Shown: positions 33,395 through 44,727, numbered from the stretch's first letter. The stretch is DNA of 64,000 bases from Lumbricus terrestris (GCA_949752735.1 OX457039.1:22056830-22120829), one strand, 5' to 3'. Made by a program: numbers and translations. Notes: generated from the letters alone by a model not told the origin.

Positions 33395-34755
33395 TTGGGC
33401 AAAACTCCGAACGACGGTCCCAAATTAAAATTGCTGTTTTCCCATGCTATTTTGTGTGCAGGCCCACATTAATGTGGATGCTAAGGGTGCTGCAACACCC
33501 GGGCCCACGGTTTTACTTTTGAGGGTGTCACAACTGGTCTACAGACAACTGGTCCAGCGCTTGAGAAATGGAAGCTGGATGAAAGTTTTTACAGGTTAAA
33601 TGGAGGTGGGATTGCTGAAAAAAACACTGGAGAAAGGGAATCTGGATGAAGGTTCTTTTACAGGTGGAATAGAAGCTGGGTAAAAGTGTATTTTAGCGTA
33701 TTTTATTATTTCGAAATCGATATGGTGTATTTTAGCATATTTTATTATTTAGCGTATGTATTTATACATTTCGTTGATGAAATCGTTATAACGTGACAAA
33801 CAGACAAAATTGAGTGATATGGGAAGCTGGATTGATGAAAACTTCTGGATGAAATAAAAGCTGAATTGATGAAAAACACTTGAGACATGGAATGTGGATT
33901 ACTTAAGGTATCTAATGGCTGACGTAGGAGCTGGATGGACAAAAATAACGCTCGAGAAATGGAAACGGAATTGATGAAAAGATTGCTTGAGAAATAGAAG
34001 TTGGATTGATGAAAATTATTTCCCTTAAATAGAAGCGGGTTGCTGAAAAGATACTTAATTAAATGAGAGCTTGATTGATGACAAATAATTGTTATTTAAA
34101 TAGAATTTGGATTGATGAAAAAATAATTACTGCTACAACAGAAGCTGGATTAACGATTGATACATGCCAAGGTAGAAGTCTGATTGATGAAAATACCTGC
34201 GGAAGTTCGAAAGCGCACACAAATAATAAAATACGCTATTTATTAAATAATAAAATACGCTATTTATTTTGAGCTAACCTGTCTTGAATAAAATACGCTA
34301 AAATACACTTTTACCAGAAGCTGTATTGAGGAAAATAACGCATGAAAAATAAAAGCTGGATGAAGGTATTTCTAGATCTGAAATATAAGCTGGATTGATG
34401 AAAAAACCACTTAAAGTAATGGAAACTGGATGAGGGTATCTTTATATCTGAAATAGAAGCTGGATTAACAAAAATAACGATTGAGAAATAGAAGGTATTT
34501 TTAGATCTGAACATCCACACACAGACTATTGAGGGATTTTGGATGCATGCCAAGCGCAAGTTGCATTACCAAAGTGGAACAAGTCGTGGTCTTTTCTCAA
34601 GTTACTTGTCTGCTTTCCAGTGGCGCTTTAGCCACAAGTTGGATGTTTTCGGAAAGTACCTCAAGTTGTTGTGTGACAATTACAACATTTGACGATATAG
34701 ATTATGTATTTTAATTTGGGACCGCCGTTCGGAGTTTTGCCACAATTTGCATGCT
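33395..34755. mobile_element. TIR element with minisatellite interior (copy A)
   Basis: The left end GGGCAAAACTCCGAACGACGG then TCCCAAATTAAAAT is matched by ATTTTAATTTGGGACC then GCCGTTCGGAGTTTTGCC at the right. The interior is mainly a degenerate tandem repeat (33550-34560). A nested inverted pair, AAAAGTGTATTTTAGCG (about 33680) and its complement (about 34300), lies inside. A sister copy lies at 62910-63520 with the array in the other orientation. No transposase. Confidence 0.65.
33550..34560. repeat. Degenerate ~30-bp minisatellite GAAGCTGGATTGATGAAAA
   Basis: More than twenty imperfect units built around AAATAGAAGCTGGATTGATG with spacers of 8-15 bp (often AAAAnnnnTTGAG). The array is broken at ~34205-34300 by an AT-rich part of the nested inverted repeat. 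Confidence 0.75.
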
Positions 34756-34835
34756 AGCATGTCATCACAATAACACGAAAAACAGTTAATATACAATTCA
34801 TTGTTTTTCTCGGATTGTTTATCTCGGATTAGTGG

Positions 34836-35286
34836 GTGTAAAGGTTTCAAATTACCCCCTCCTAAACATTACCCCTTCCCCCTGTAACTTGAAACCGGTT
34901 TCAGATTACCCCTGGACACTAGATTTGCGTCAATCATCGCATTTATTGCACTAAAGAAATCAGAAAAATCATCCCGCTTCTTGTTTTGGTCTGAAGATTT
35001 TCATCCTTCATCCCACTTCGTGGTATGCTATCAATTTTTTTATCAGAAAAATAGCCTCGAAGCCATTTTCTCCATTGTAACTTCAGCGGCGATTAGTATT
35101 TTAGTTACAGATGAAAATATTGATAACAAGCCACGAAGTGGGATGACGGATGAAAATCTTCAGACCAAAACAAGAAGCGGTATGATTTTTCTGATATTTT
35201 TAGTGAAATAAATGCGATGATTGATGCAATTTACAGTTTGCAGAGGGGGTAATGTTTAGGAGGGGGTAATTTGAAACCTTTACACC
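34836..35286. mobile_element. Palindromic MITE, ~450 bp
   Basis: GGTGTAAAGGTTTCAAATTA at the left is matched by the exact inverse at the right. The arms (~180 bp each) also share AAAGAAATCAGAAAAATCAT-like and AAGATTTTCATC blocks around a ~90-bp centre near 35060. The left arm has one extra ~50-bp stretch. No TSD identified, no coding. Confidence 0.75.
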
Positions 35287-36045
35287 GGGACAGTCCTGGA
35301 ATCGGTCCTGAGCATCCTGTGTTCCGGATTGATCCCATATTGTCCCGGAATTTGCTGTAAAGATCGGCTTCATAAAATGTTCTTATTTGGCACACTAAAC
35401 TCAGGAACTTGTATGAAATTAAACTTAACTTGTCTGAACATCGAATGCTGGGATGGGTCAATCTTCAAAACTTTACAAGCCACGGCCACATACGTAGAAT
35501 ACTGTAAATCCGTTTTAAATACTTTTTGCATGGGATTATATAGCGATTATTTGTTTTAGTATATTGTAGACCCTAAATTGAAATGACACAACATTTAAAA
35601 TAATTTACTTTATGCAGCTATGTGGACAGTGTCAATTGGTACTAGAATATCGAGAGACTAAGTCTCGGAATGGCAAAATCCAAAGTTGGCAACCCTAATC
35701 CAGTTTCTGTTTTAAAATCCAAGAATTCGTTTCGTCAAGTGGCAATCCCCGACAGCAATCTTTCGGCAGCAATTATTTTTCATCAATACAACTTCTTTTT
35801 AATTAAAAATTATTTTTCGTGAATCCAGTGTCAATTTCAGCTCATGGGTGCCCGAACATAGGGGGCAAGAAGGGCACTTCCCCCTGGAAAATTGGGTAAA
35901 TGGACACTATCCCCTAGACATTATCCCTTGGACAAAAGCCCCTGGACATTATTCCCCCAGGGTAGGACATTATTCCCCAGGCTATGATATCATTATCTAA
36001 AGGTGATGCAAAAAAATAGGCCCAGGGTTTAAAGTGGGTGGGAAC
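35287..36045. other. Repeat fragments, no gene
   Basis: A one-sided hAT-like end (GTTGGCAACCCTA) lies at about 35683-35695. 35898-35985 holds five loose copies of GGACATTATCCCC, related in form to the GGACAATTACCCC arrays at 48.5 and 49.3 kb. No supported coding sequence. Confidence 0.4.
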
Positions 36046-36515
36046 TGTGTTCCCAATGCACTGGAAATTCCTGGCTTGCGTTCCCACTGTTCACCATACA
36101 TGGAACGCTGGAAATATGAGCGTTCCAATAAAACTCTCTTCAGTGTTCCTACTGCTCGCACATTCAGCGTTCCCACTGCTCATCCAAGGCACTTTGACCA
36201 CTGAATAGGCCTATGTCGAGGTCAATATCTATGCATTAGACACTGGTTGAATATTGTAAGAATATGTTAGAGTTTATATTTGTGTTCCCAATGCACTGGA
36301 AATTCCTGGCTTGCGTTCCCACTGTTCACCATACATGGAACGCTGGAAATATGAGCGTTCCAATAAAACTCTCTTCAGTGTTCCTACTGCTCGCACATTC
36401 AGCGTTCCCACTGCTCATCCAAGGCACTTTGACCACTGAATAGGCCTATGTCGAGGTCAATATCTATGCATTAGACACTGGTTGAATATTGTAAGAATAT
36501 GTTAGAGTTTATATT
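36046..36515. repeat. 235-bp tandem duplication (two units)
   Basis: 36046-36280 and 36281-36515 appear identical, from TGTGTTCCCAATGCACTGG to AGAGTTTATATT. Inside each unit GCGTTCCCACTG and its variants recur. No ORF. Confidence 0.85.
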
Positions 36516-36727
36516 TGCATATTATGCATGAAAACTATACATTGAAACAGGGCCATAAATCTTTTACTAAATGTGGGGAGGGAAAATTGTCCCTTCAGAA
36601 TAGTATAGTATAGAAGGCTTATACCTCCCTCAAGGAGCACACCCAAAGGTAATGTTAAAAATTGTTGGTTCACACTTTAGGCCTACTGCACAACAGTGCA
36701 CATAGCCTATAATATGTTCGGACTATA

Positions 36728-36812
36728 CAGGGAACGACACGACTGGTCACTAGAGGTTCTTTTGCCAAACCGAGAACCTCTAGTGACCAGTCGTGTCGTG
36801 TCGTTCTCTGTA
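36728..36812. repeat. Long perfect-stem hairpin
   Basis: CACGACTGGTCACTAGAGGT and its complement form a stem of ~34 bp, with only a 12-base loop (TTTTGCCAAACC region) and one small slip in the outer part. It lies 210 bp downstream of the tandem duplication. Confidence 0.8.
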
Positions 36813-37189
36813 TTATTAGGCCTCTTCATTTTAACTTTTCCATCTGCATGGTTTAGTAGGCATAATACATCCATCTTTAGCAACTCATTTGTACTGTAAA
36901 GTGAGCTGCTCCTGCTTCTGTATTCAGTGTCAAATGTTTAATCATCAAGTTAAACAACAACACGGTTGTAATCTGCCACAATGAGTTGACAAGAGATTTA
37001 AAACATGTCTAAACGTTGAGTGAATCTCAGTCAACTATAGGCCTAAGATGAAAACTAATTTTTATTATACATAACTTCCTACTTGCAGGCTCATATAATC
37101 CACACCAATACTTTATCATATCATTTTGTCGTTTTGTCATTTCTTGCCTATCGATTGTTTTAATAGCCGAATTTATTTTGACTGAAATC

Positions 37190-37311
37190 CACAAAATTGT
37201 TGTGCGTAAATTGCCTTTAAGCATGTAAAGTTTCATTTAAAAATTGATACTTTTGACCAAGATATCGGCAAAAATACTTAGGGGTTACTTTTTTGACACA
37301 CCCTGTGCACA
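37190..37311. mobile_element. Mariner-like copy D, right end only
   Basis: AAATTGCCTTTAAGCATGTAAAG then GACCAAGATATCGGCAAAAA then GACACACCCTGT matches the right ends of copies A, B and C. The left end and transposase were not found. Confidence 0.6.
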
Positions 37312-37920
37312 CATAGATACAAAGGCTTACATACATACACACATACATACATAGGGGTCATTGCATAATTATGTAACACTCAAGGGTGGGTGGGGTCATT
37401 GAAAACGTTACGAAATGTTACGTGGGTGGGTGGAGAGAGCTGAACGTTACGTAACGCCTTGAAACATTTTTCAATGAATATTACCATCGAATGACACTTC
37501 AGACAAGATGCGATCGAAGTTTGTACTTCGTGATATTGATTTAAAACGTAACCGAAGTAGGTTTATATATTTGAAGAAGATACGGCAGCAGACACCAAGG
37601 TCAACATTAGCCTGTCTATTCTCCGGTTTGTGCAAACCGGAAACCGCTGTTCGAATTTTTTGAATCTGTGATAGTTTTGCCAACGGAACAATTAACGCAC
37701 GCGGTGGGCCTAATTCCCCTTGGATTCCTGACATCGAAGAAACACTTTGAAGCATATTTTACTTAGTGGACACGAATCTCAAACATTTTAAATTCATGCT
37801 CAACAGAACTCTGCAATATTTCTATTAATAATTATTGAAGTGCCCAGACTAAGCAAATAATTAGTTCATCTTAATTTTGATTAATCAGTTGCTCATGTGA
37901 AGCCCCAAACGATTCTTTAA

Positions 37921-38263
37921 CCCCTTTACCGTTCGCCCCGAGTTAAGTCGTCCGGAAAAAATCGTATGACAAACGTTCACCCCGAGTTATCTCGTCCAAT
38001 AGATGAAAAGGCTACCCTAGGACATACATACATACATACGTACGTACGTACGTACGTACGTACGTACGTACGTACTTACGTACGTACGTACATACGTACG
38101 TACATACATACATGCGTACATACGTACTTACGTACGTACGTACATACGTACATACATACATACGTGCGTGCGTACGTACATAGTACGTACATATATACAT
38201 ACATACATACATACATACATACATACATACATACATACATACATGCGTACATACGTACATACG

Positions 38264-38295
<32 letters not shown>

Positions 38296-38912
38296 TACAT
38301 ACATATATACATACATACATACGTACATGCGTACATACGTACTTACGTACGTACGTACATACGTACATACATACATACATTCATACGTACGTACATGCGT
38401 ACATACGTACATACGTACCTACGTACCTACGTACATACGTACATACGTACGTACATACGTACATACATACATACATACATACATACATGCGTGCGTACAT
38501 ACATACATACATACATACACACATGCGTACATGCGTGCATACGTACTTACGTATGTACGCACGTACATACGTAAGTACGTACATACGTACATACGTACAT
38601 ACATACATACGTACATGCGTACATGCGTACCTACGTACACACGTACACACGTACACACGTACATACGTACATACATACATACATACATACATACATGCGT
38701 ACATGCGTACATACGTACTTACGTACGTACTTACGTACATACATACATACATACGTGCGTGCGTGCGTATGTACATACATACATACATACATACGTACGT
38801 ACGTACGTACATACATACATACATACATGCATACATACATACATGCGTACATGCGTACAAGCGTACATGCGTACATACGTACTTACGTACGTACGTGCAT
38901 ACGTACTTACGC

Positions 38913-38943
<31 letters not shown>

Positions 38944-39269
38944 CATACATATATACATACATACATACGTACATGCGTACATGCGTACATACGTACGTAC
39001 GTACATACGTACATACATACATACATACGTACGTACATGCGTACATACGTACATACGTACCTACGTACATACGTACGTACATGCGTACATACGTACATAC
39101 ATACATACATACCTACATACATACATACATACACACTCATACACTGTAAAACGTTCTGTTGATGTACGTTGCTGCTGTCAATAAAAACTAGAAAAATTAA
39201 AAAAGTTTAAAAAAATTTAAGTGACCAGATAAGGGTAGGTTTTAAAAAATTTAAGAAACGGTAAAGGGG
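37921..39269. mobile_element. piggyBac-like TIR element filled with a microsatellite
   Basis: CCCCTTTACCGTT and AACGGTAAAGGGG are exact inverse ends, each flanked by TTAA (37917-37920 and 39270-39273), the target duplication of piggyBac transposases. CCCTTT-type ends also fit that superfamily. Sub-terminal CCCCGAGTTAnnTCGTCC is repeated at the left. About 1.1 kb of the 1.35 kb interior is (TACA/TACG)n. No transposase. Confidence 0.75.
38025..39140. repeat. (CATA/CGTA)n microsatellite, ~1.1 kb
   Basis: Continuous four-base repeat alternating ACAT and ACGT, with occasional GCGT, TTAC and TATA variants. All overlapping Tyr/Thr/His-rich and Cys/Val/Tyr-rich ORFs on both strands are artefacts of the repeat. 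Confidence 0.95.
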
Positions 39270-39279
39270 TTAATGTTGA

Positions 39280-40229
39280 ATATGAATCATTATGCGTCTG
39301 CCTATGTGTATGATGCATCCAAGACTTAAACCAAGCACAAATTTTGAAGTAAACTTGAAAAAGGATTCTTTAACACAACTTGTCCATAAAACTGATCAAG
39401 AACAGATCGTAATTTTCATGCTTCAATATTCTATTCATCTGTCAGATGGATGGGTAGTTGTTGCTGAAATAGAACAGAAATGCAGTTGTTCTCTGACAGT
39501 CTTTTGACTCTTTTTGTAATCGTACACTCAAAATTTCTAAAGCGCTACTCGAAAGCGAAGCATCAGCTTATTCTTTTGTGCACTGGACCAACACTTCTAG
39601 AATTCTAAAGCACGTATTTGCAATGTGATACTATTGACTGCATCAGAAGTGCAAGTAACGTACATTTAATCTAAATATTACATAATTTTACAAGTTACAA
39701 CTGTAGGCTAAGTATTTGCTAGGTATTTCTTGAAATACTGGACAGGTGAAACGTGCTTTGAGAAAAGTTCCGCCACTAGAAAAGGTTGAAAACCACTGAC
39801 TTGCCAGCGCACCATCCTGCTTTAAGTCATTTGGAAAAAATGAAAGAGATGAGTCTTCTTAAATCATTAACGCACAGCACTCTATTCACGAATTTTATTT
39901 GTTTACATTTATTTGTAATACTCTGTCGGCCTTCAGTCGAATATGCGGTATAACGTGGATTCTTATTGTCAGCTGTTTCATTTAATCGATTTCTACATTT
40001 TACTTCTGGTCCAGTAAAATATGAGAATGCAGTTATGTGGCAAATGTTAATTGGGGTGTTCTTTAACTAGCCCATTCCATACATCGATCAGTGACAGTTG
40101 ATTAGAATTCTGCTTCATTTGCGTTAGGCCAATAAGAAGTTCGTAGTCTTCAACCATAGAAATATGATGTTGATGAAATGATACTCTACGAACCTGCCTG
40201 AGGGCAGAGAACGTCAAGAAGAAGAAGAC
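39280..40229. other. No gene; repeat traces
   Basis: A short minus-oriented CR1/L2-like tail lies at 39518-39575 (AAATTTCTAAAGCGCTACTCG). A one-sided hAT-type end AAAAGGTTGAAAACCACTG lies at 39781-39799. The remainder is unassigned; it may include the decayed 5' part of mariner copy B. Confidence 0.4.
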
Positions 40230-40983
40230 AAGAAGAAATGATACTGGCTCAATGTCAATTGTGCCGGTTTCATTGAGAAGAACCAATGGCCCTCAAACCT
40301 TCGGATTTGAACCCGATGGATTATCAAGTGTGGAGAGCTATACTGGAGAAATCCCACATATCTTTGGCCAAAACCAAGAGCAATAAGAGAATTGATGGTC
40401 ACATTGCATTGGAATTGATACATTGGAGGGAAGATTTTCCAGTGGAACACGCCAACAGAGCAATCAGGAACTTTACAAAAAGGATGAGAACAAGTGCTGG
40501 TACTGGTGGTGGACAAATTGAACACAGGTTGTGAAGCAATATCAAGTTTATTTGATGGCAATTAGTTGACATGTGACTTAAATAAAATCGTTTTTTGTTG
40601 CTTTTTTGCATTATGTTGTGGATCATCAATCAACAGTGGCCTGTGGACTCACTAAAAGTGCTATAACTTTTGTTCTGTTTCAAATACGTTGGTGAAATGT
40701 ATGTGCACTCTTCAGATTTCTACTCGGAGCCACTCATGACTACAGCGCGGATATTAAATCTGAATGTCACGCCGAAGCGCATGAGGAATTGCGAATGAAG
40801 GACTTGCTCAAGGTTCCTACAAGGCGGCTGAGGTGGATTCGAACCTGCAACGCTCCAGCTGCAACTACTGTTGTACGCAAATATGAATTACCTTAAGCCT
40901 GTAAACCTTGATTTGAAAATTCTTACTTGTGGCCAGAATAGTAGCAAAATAAAGTAGTGGAGTATTTTTTTTGGCCCACCCTG
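40230..40983 (+). mobile_element. Mariner-like copy B with transposase C-terminus
   Basis: The plus strand from about 40286 encodes LKPSDLNPMDYQVWRAILEK, containing the DLNPxDY signature around the third catalytic acidic residue of Tc1/mariner enzymes. It ends ...RNFTKRMRTSAGTGGGQIEH RL and a stop at 40534. The right TIR ends GGCCCACCCTGTA at about 40975-40985. About 120 bp of foreign sequence (40737-40870) interrupts the right arm. The left TIR and the N-terminal half of the gene were not found. Confidence 0.7.
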
Positions 40984-41324
40984 TATGTGCAAGTAAAGAT
41001 TGCTTTCATTATATATCTGTGATCATCTTCATTAATGTGACAGAGTTAAAAAATGCATGATAACTTACATTTCAGTTGAATTTGATTCAGTTTAGTCCAG
41101 TGGTTCCCAAAGTGATGGTCCGCAGACCGGCATCGGTTCGCGGAGATATGATCGCCGGTTCGCGGAGACGTGTTAAAAATTAAAAATAAACTGTAATTAT
41201 TAATTTATTCGTTTGAAATTGTGAAATTATTCGAATTGTTGTCCAATATTTATTAAAATTTCTGTCTTAACATTTAAAAAAATCAACAATGACTGCAGTC
41301 AGTTTCGAGCATAGACAACATATA

Positions 41325-42291
41325 CACGGTGTCTCAAAAAAAACTGTGCAGAATTGTTTTTGCCAGAACATCGTCAAATTTCCACCAATCTTAGTAACTT
41401 TTGGTAGGTAGATGGCAAAATGGCTGAAATTTTATGCTATATATAAATTTTCCACCTCACCTGATTCATATCTCTGCACTACCTTGTTAAACACAGATGT
41501 ACCAATTTTTCATATAACGGCGTCTCGAAGCCTGGCTGCACTGAAATCCATTGCATCGCGACGGATGTCAAAGTGAATAGGGCATAGGCCTACTATCGCG
41601 ACAACCTACTTGCCCAGAAGATACCATCAGACATACGCCGGATATCCCAGGGCGAGTTTATTGTCTTTCAACAGGATGGCGCCCGGGTGCATCAAGCGCT
41701 CGACGCTGTCTCTTTCCTGGAGTGAGACGCCCGACTTCATCCCTCCAACACTGACCACCAAATTCCCTGAATCTTCACCCAATCGACTCTAGCATATGGA
41801 GTGTGCTGCAGGAGGTTTACCAGTCCAGCATAACCAACGACTACGAACTCAAAACGTTCCTGCTTGACGAGTGGGCGCGCTTTGACCAGTCGATCGTTGA
41901 TGCTGCTATAGGCCAGTTGCGTCGCCGTCCAAGAGCTTGTGTCCATGTATTCGGGGCACATTTCGAGCACCAATTCTAACACTTTTAAGCAGATCTGTCA
42001 TAGCTATTAAAACACTCTGCTAAGTAAGCCATATTTTACCTTACTGAATGCTAATTCAGTCGTCAGATAGTTTGTTGCAAGTCATAAAATTTGAGCGTTA
42101 TATTGCAAATTGGCACATCTGTGTTTTACAACGTAGTGCGGTAATATGAGTCAGGTGAGGTGGAAAATTTATATATAACATGAAATTTCAGCCACTTTGC
42201 CGTCTACCTACCAAAAGTTATTAAGATTGGTGGAAATTTGACGAAGTTCTGACAAAAACAATTTTGCACAGTTTTTTTTTGAGACACGGTG
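41325..42291 (+). mobile_element. Mariner-like element nested in the hAT element, broken
   Basis: Ends CACGGTGTCTCAAAAAAAAC and its near complement, flanked by TA (41323-41324, 42292-42293). The plus-strand interior has FIVFQQDGARVHQALD (around the second catalytic Asp). After frameshifts comes IWSVLQEVYQ, then EWARFDQSIVDAAIGQLRRR, ending FGAHFEHQF and a stop at about 41981. Stops and frame changes make it dead. The N-terminal part is deleted. The ends differ from the copy A-D family. Confidence 0.7.
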
Positions 42292-42365
42292 TATTAGTAA
42301 ATGTAAGATGTCTATGGTTTCGAGCTTATTAATGCTGATCTATGGTGAGCGATAACCTAGTCGGG

Positions 42366-42606
42366 GTGGGAGCGGTAGCGCAATGGATAACCGCTGGCAT
42401 AGAGTGCGAGAGGTAGCGAGTTCAAGCCCCCGTTGGGTGAACATGCTTTGTAGGATGCTATTAGCGCCATGTAATTGCAAAGCTGTCTGTTCTGTTAGTA
42501 GTTAAGTTTAATTAAGTTTACTGCATAACTTGTAAATGTAAAGCACAGAGCGTCTTGCAGGCGCTTCATTAAAGAAAAGATTATCATTATTATTATTATT
42601 ATTATT
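42366..42606 (+). mobile_element. tRNA-derived SINE (copy 1)
   Basis: The head resembles a tRNA: box A-like TAGCGCAATGGATAACCGC and box B-like GAGTTCAAGCCCC about 45 bp apart. A ~150-bp body ends GTCTTGCAGGCGCTTCATTA, then an (ATT)n tail. A reverse copy lies at 57570-57808. Transcription by RNA polymerase III from the internal boxes and mobilisation by a LINE are expected. Confidence 0.8.
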
Positions 42607-42610
42607 AAAC

Positions 42611-42713
42611 CTGGGACTAATATCGAATATTATAGTTATAATATTATAATATTATAATATTATAATATATTAATATTATAATATCGAATATTATAATTTC
42701 GATATTAGTCCCA
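42611..42713. repeat. AT-rich perfect hairpin
   Basis: CTGGGACTAATATCGAATAT at the left mirrors ATATTCGAAATTAT...GATATTAGTCCCAG at the right around an (ATATT)n centre. Probably a tiny palindromic MITE. It directly follows the SINE tail. Confidence 0.65.
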
Positions 42714-42916
42714 GATTAAACGCTGGATGCAGAATTAAAAAATTGTCTAACATAGTATACAACTTTTAGTTTAAAACTTTAAATATAAACAAATGTCTTT
42801 GAATGAAAAAAAAGAGCAAACGTAAGGAAACAAATCTGAAAAAAGAGCAGATGCAGATGGTTAAAAGCACCAAGGTTAGTTTGCGCATTGAAAACATCTT
42901 TCCCTGCATCTCTACA

Positions 42917-44375
42917 CAGTGTTTAATCTAGTCCCCTTCCTCTGGGGGGGAACTGGGGTTTCTGGGGGGGGAGACATTTGAACGTCCGAAGGACGCTCGT
43001 GATGCGCGTAGCACCGAGACTGGGAGAGGGAGGGTATGGGGAGGGGGATACACCTCTCCCCATCAGAAACTTTTGAATTTCCACATTGCAATGGCAGCAT
43101 TTAAGGTGTCGTCTTAACAAAATAGCTGTACTTTTTCAGTGACCCATCAGAAAAATTTTTGGATTTCCACATTGCAATGGCAGCATTTTAAGGGGTCATC
43201 TTAACAAAATAGCTGTACTTTTTCAGTGACCCATCAGAAAAATTTTTGGATTTCCACATTGCAATGGCAGCATTTTAAGGGGTCATCTTAACAAAATAGC
43301 TGTACTTTTTCAGTGAAACATTAGAAAATATTTGGATTTCCACATTGCAATGGCAACATTTTAAGGGGTCATCTTAACAAAATAGCTGCAATGTTTCAGT
43401 GACCCATTAGAAAATTTTGGGATTTCCATATTGCAATGGCAGCATTTTAAGGTGTCATCTTAACAAAATAGCTGTACTGTTTCAGTGACGCTTTAGAAAC
43501 TTTTTGAATTTCCACATTGCAATGGCAGCATTTTAAGGTGTCGTCTTAACAAAATAGCTGTACTTTTTCAGTGACCCATCAGAAAAAATTTTGGATTTCC
43601 ACATTGCAATGGCAGCATTTTAAGGGGTCATCCTAACAAAATAGCTGCACTGTTTCAGTGACCCATTAGAAAATTTTTGAATTTCCACATTACAATGGCA
43701 TGCAGCATTTTAAGGTGTCATCTTAACAAAATAGCTGTAGGCTACTTTTTCAGTGACCCATCAGAAAATGTTTTGGATTTCCACATTGCAATGGCAGCAT
43801 TTTAAGGTGTCGTCTTAACAAAATAGCTGTACTTTTTCAGTGACCCTTAGAAAGTTTTTGAATTTCCACATTGCAATGGCAGCATTTTAAGGTGTCGTCT
43901 TAACAAAATAGCTGTACTTTTTCAGTGACCCAATAGAAACTTTTTGAATTTCCACATTGCAATGGCGCCATTTTAAGGGGTCATCTTAACAAAATAGCTG
44001 TAATTTTTCAGTGACCCATAAGAAACTTTTTGAATTTTCACATTGCAATGGCAGCATTTTAAGGTGACGTCTTGACAAAATAGCTGTACTTCTTCAGTGA
44101 CCCATTAAAAACTTTTTGAATTTCCACATTGCAATGGCTGCATTTTAAGGTGTCATCTTAAAATGATAGTATCATATATTACAGTAATAAAATAATGTCA
44201 TTATAATCATATAATAATAAATAATATCACGATATATTATAACACTTCATGCAAAACAATGATGAAAGCAATAACTAAAAACCAATATCATTTCGTCAAA
44301 TTTTTTTTTGGCGGGGGAAATGTCAATCCTGGGGGGGGGAACTTTCCCCCCCAGAGACGTCTAGATTAAACACTG
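42917..44375. mobile_element. TIR element with an 87-bp minisatellite interior
   Basis: CAGTGTTTAATCTAG and CTAGATTAAACACTG are inverse ends flanked by ATCTCTACA (42908-42916 and 44376-44384), a 9-bp direct repeat (8 bp if one base belongs to the element). G-rich blocks (GGGGGGGAA) lie inside both ends. About 1.1 kb of the interior is one tandem array. No ORF. Confidence 0.8.
43050..44170. repeat. Minisatellite, ~87-bp unit, about 13 copies
   Basis: Each unit contains TTTCCACATTGCAATGGCAG, TTTTAAGG(G/T)GTCATCTTAAC, AAAATAGCTGTACTTTTTCA and GTGACCCATCAGAAA. Units differ by a few percent. The array is higher in quality in the middle and fades at 44170 into ATAAT-rich DNA. Confidence 0.9.
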
Positions 44376-44727
44376 ATCTCTACACATCGCAAAGACCATT
44401 ATTATTATTAGTAGTAGTAGTATTATTATTATTATTATTAATAATATTGAACTGTCATTTATTTATGACACGCCTAAACAAAAAAGGCACAAATAGCATT
44501 TAACAGCAGTCTACTCATAATAAATCTTAAACAAATAAGGCTTCAAGGACATGCAAATGTAGGCTAATTGTAAATGGCCTTATATATTAGTTTTTTATAA
44601 TTTAGGTTGCTTTTGTTTGCCATCGCCATTTAGGCCTAAGTTAGCAGTCCGTGATCTTCACCAAAAATTATTGCCAGTGTGTGGCCTACTGAACATTGGG
44701 AACCACTGGTTTAGTCAATGCTGCTTA

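Larger units (their letters stand above)
41098..44708. mobile_element. hAT-type element carrying several nested insertions
   Basis: Ends CAGTGGTTCCCAAAG and TTGGGAACCACTG, with a perfect 8-bp TSD GTTTAGTC at 41090-41097 and 44709-44716. Of its 3.6 kb, at least ~2.7 kb is later insertions: a mariner-like element, a SINE, and a TIR element with a minisatellite. The original insert was therefore probably a MITE or short derivative. No hAT transposase remains. The right end lies 20 bp before the splice acceptor of the LRR-Ig gene. Confidence 0.8.

Noticed and set aside
38025..39140. CRISPR-like or satellite centromere array
   Set aside because: No spacers and a four-base unit only. The genome is animal. 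It is a microsatellite bounded by transposon ends.
37966..39184. Long Thr/Tyr/His-rich and Cys/Val/Tyr-rich ORFs (up to 338 codons) on both strands
   Set aside because: All come from the TACA/TACG repeat. Being open in several frames on both strands shows they are artefacts.
40800..40870. tRNA gene or SINE on minus (B-box-like GGTTCGAATCC)
   Set aside because: The T-arm stem does not pair (GCAGG against CCACC), no A box or cloverleaf could be drawn, and it sits in a foreign insert in mariner copy B.
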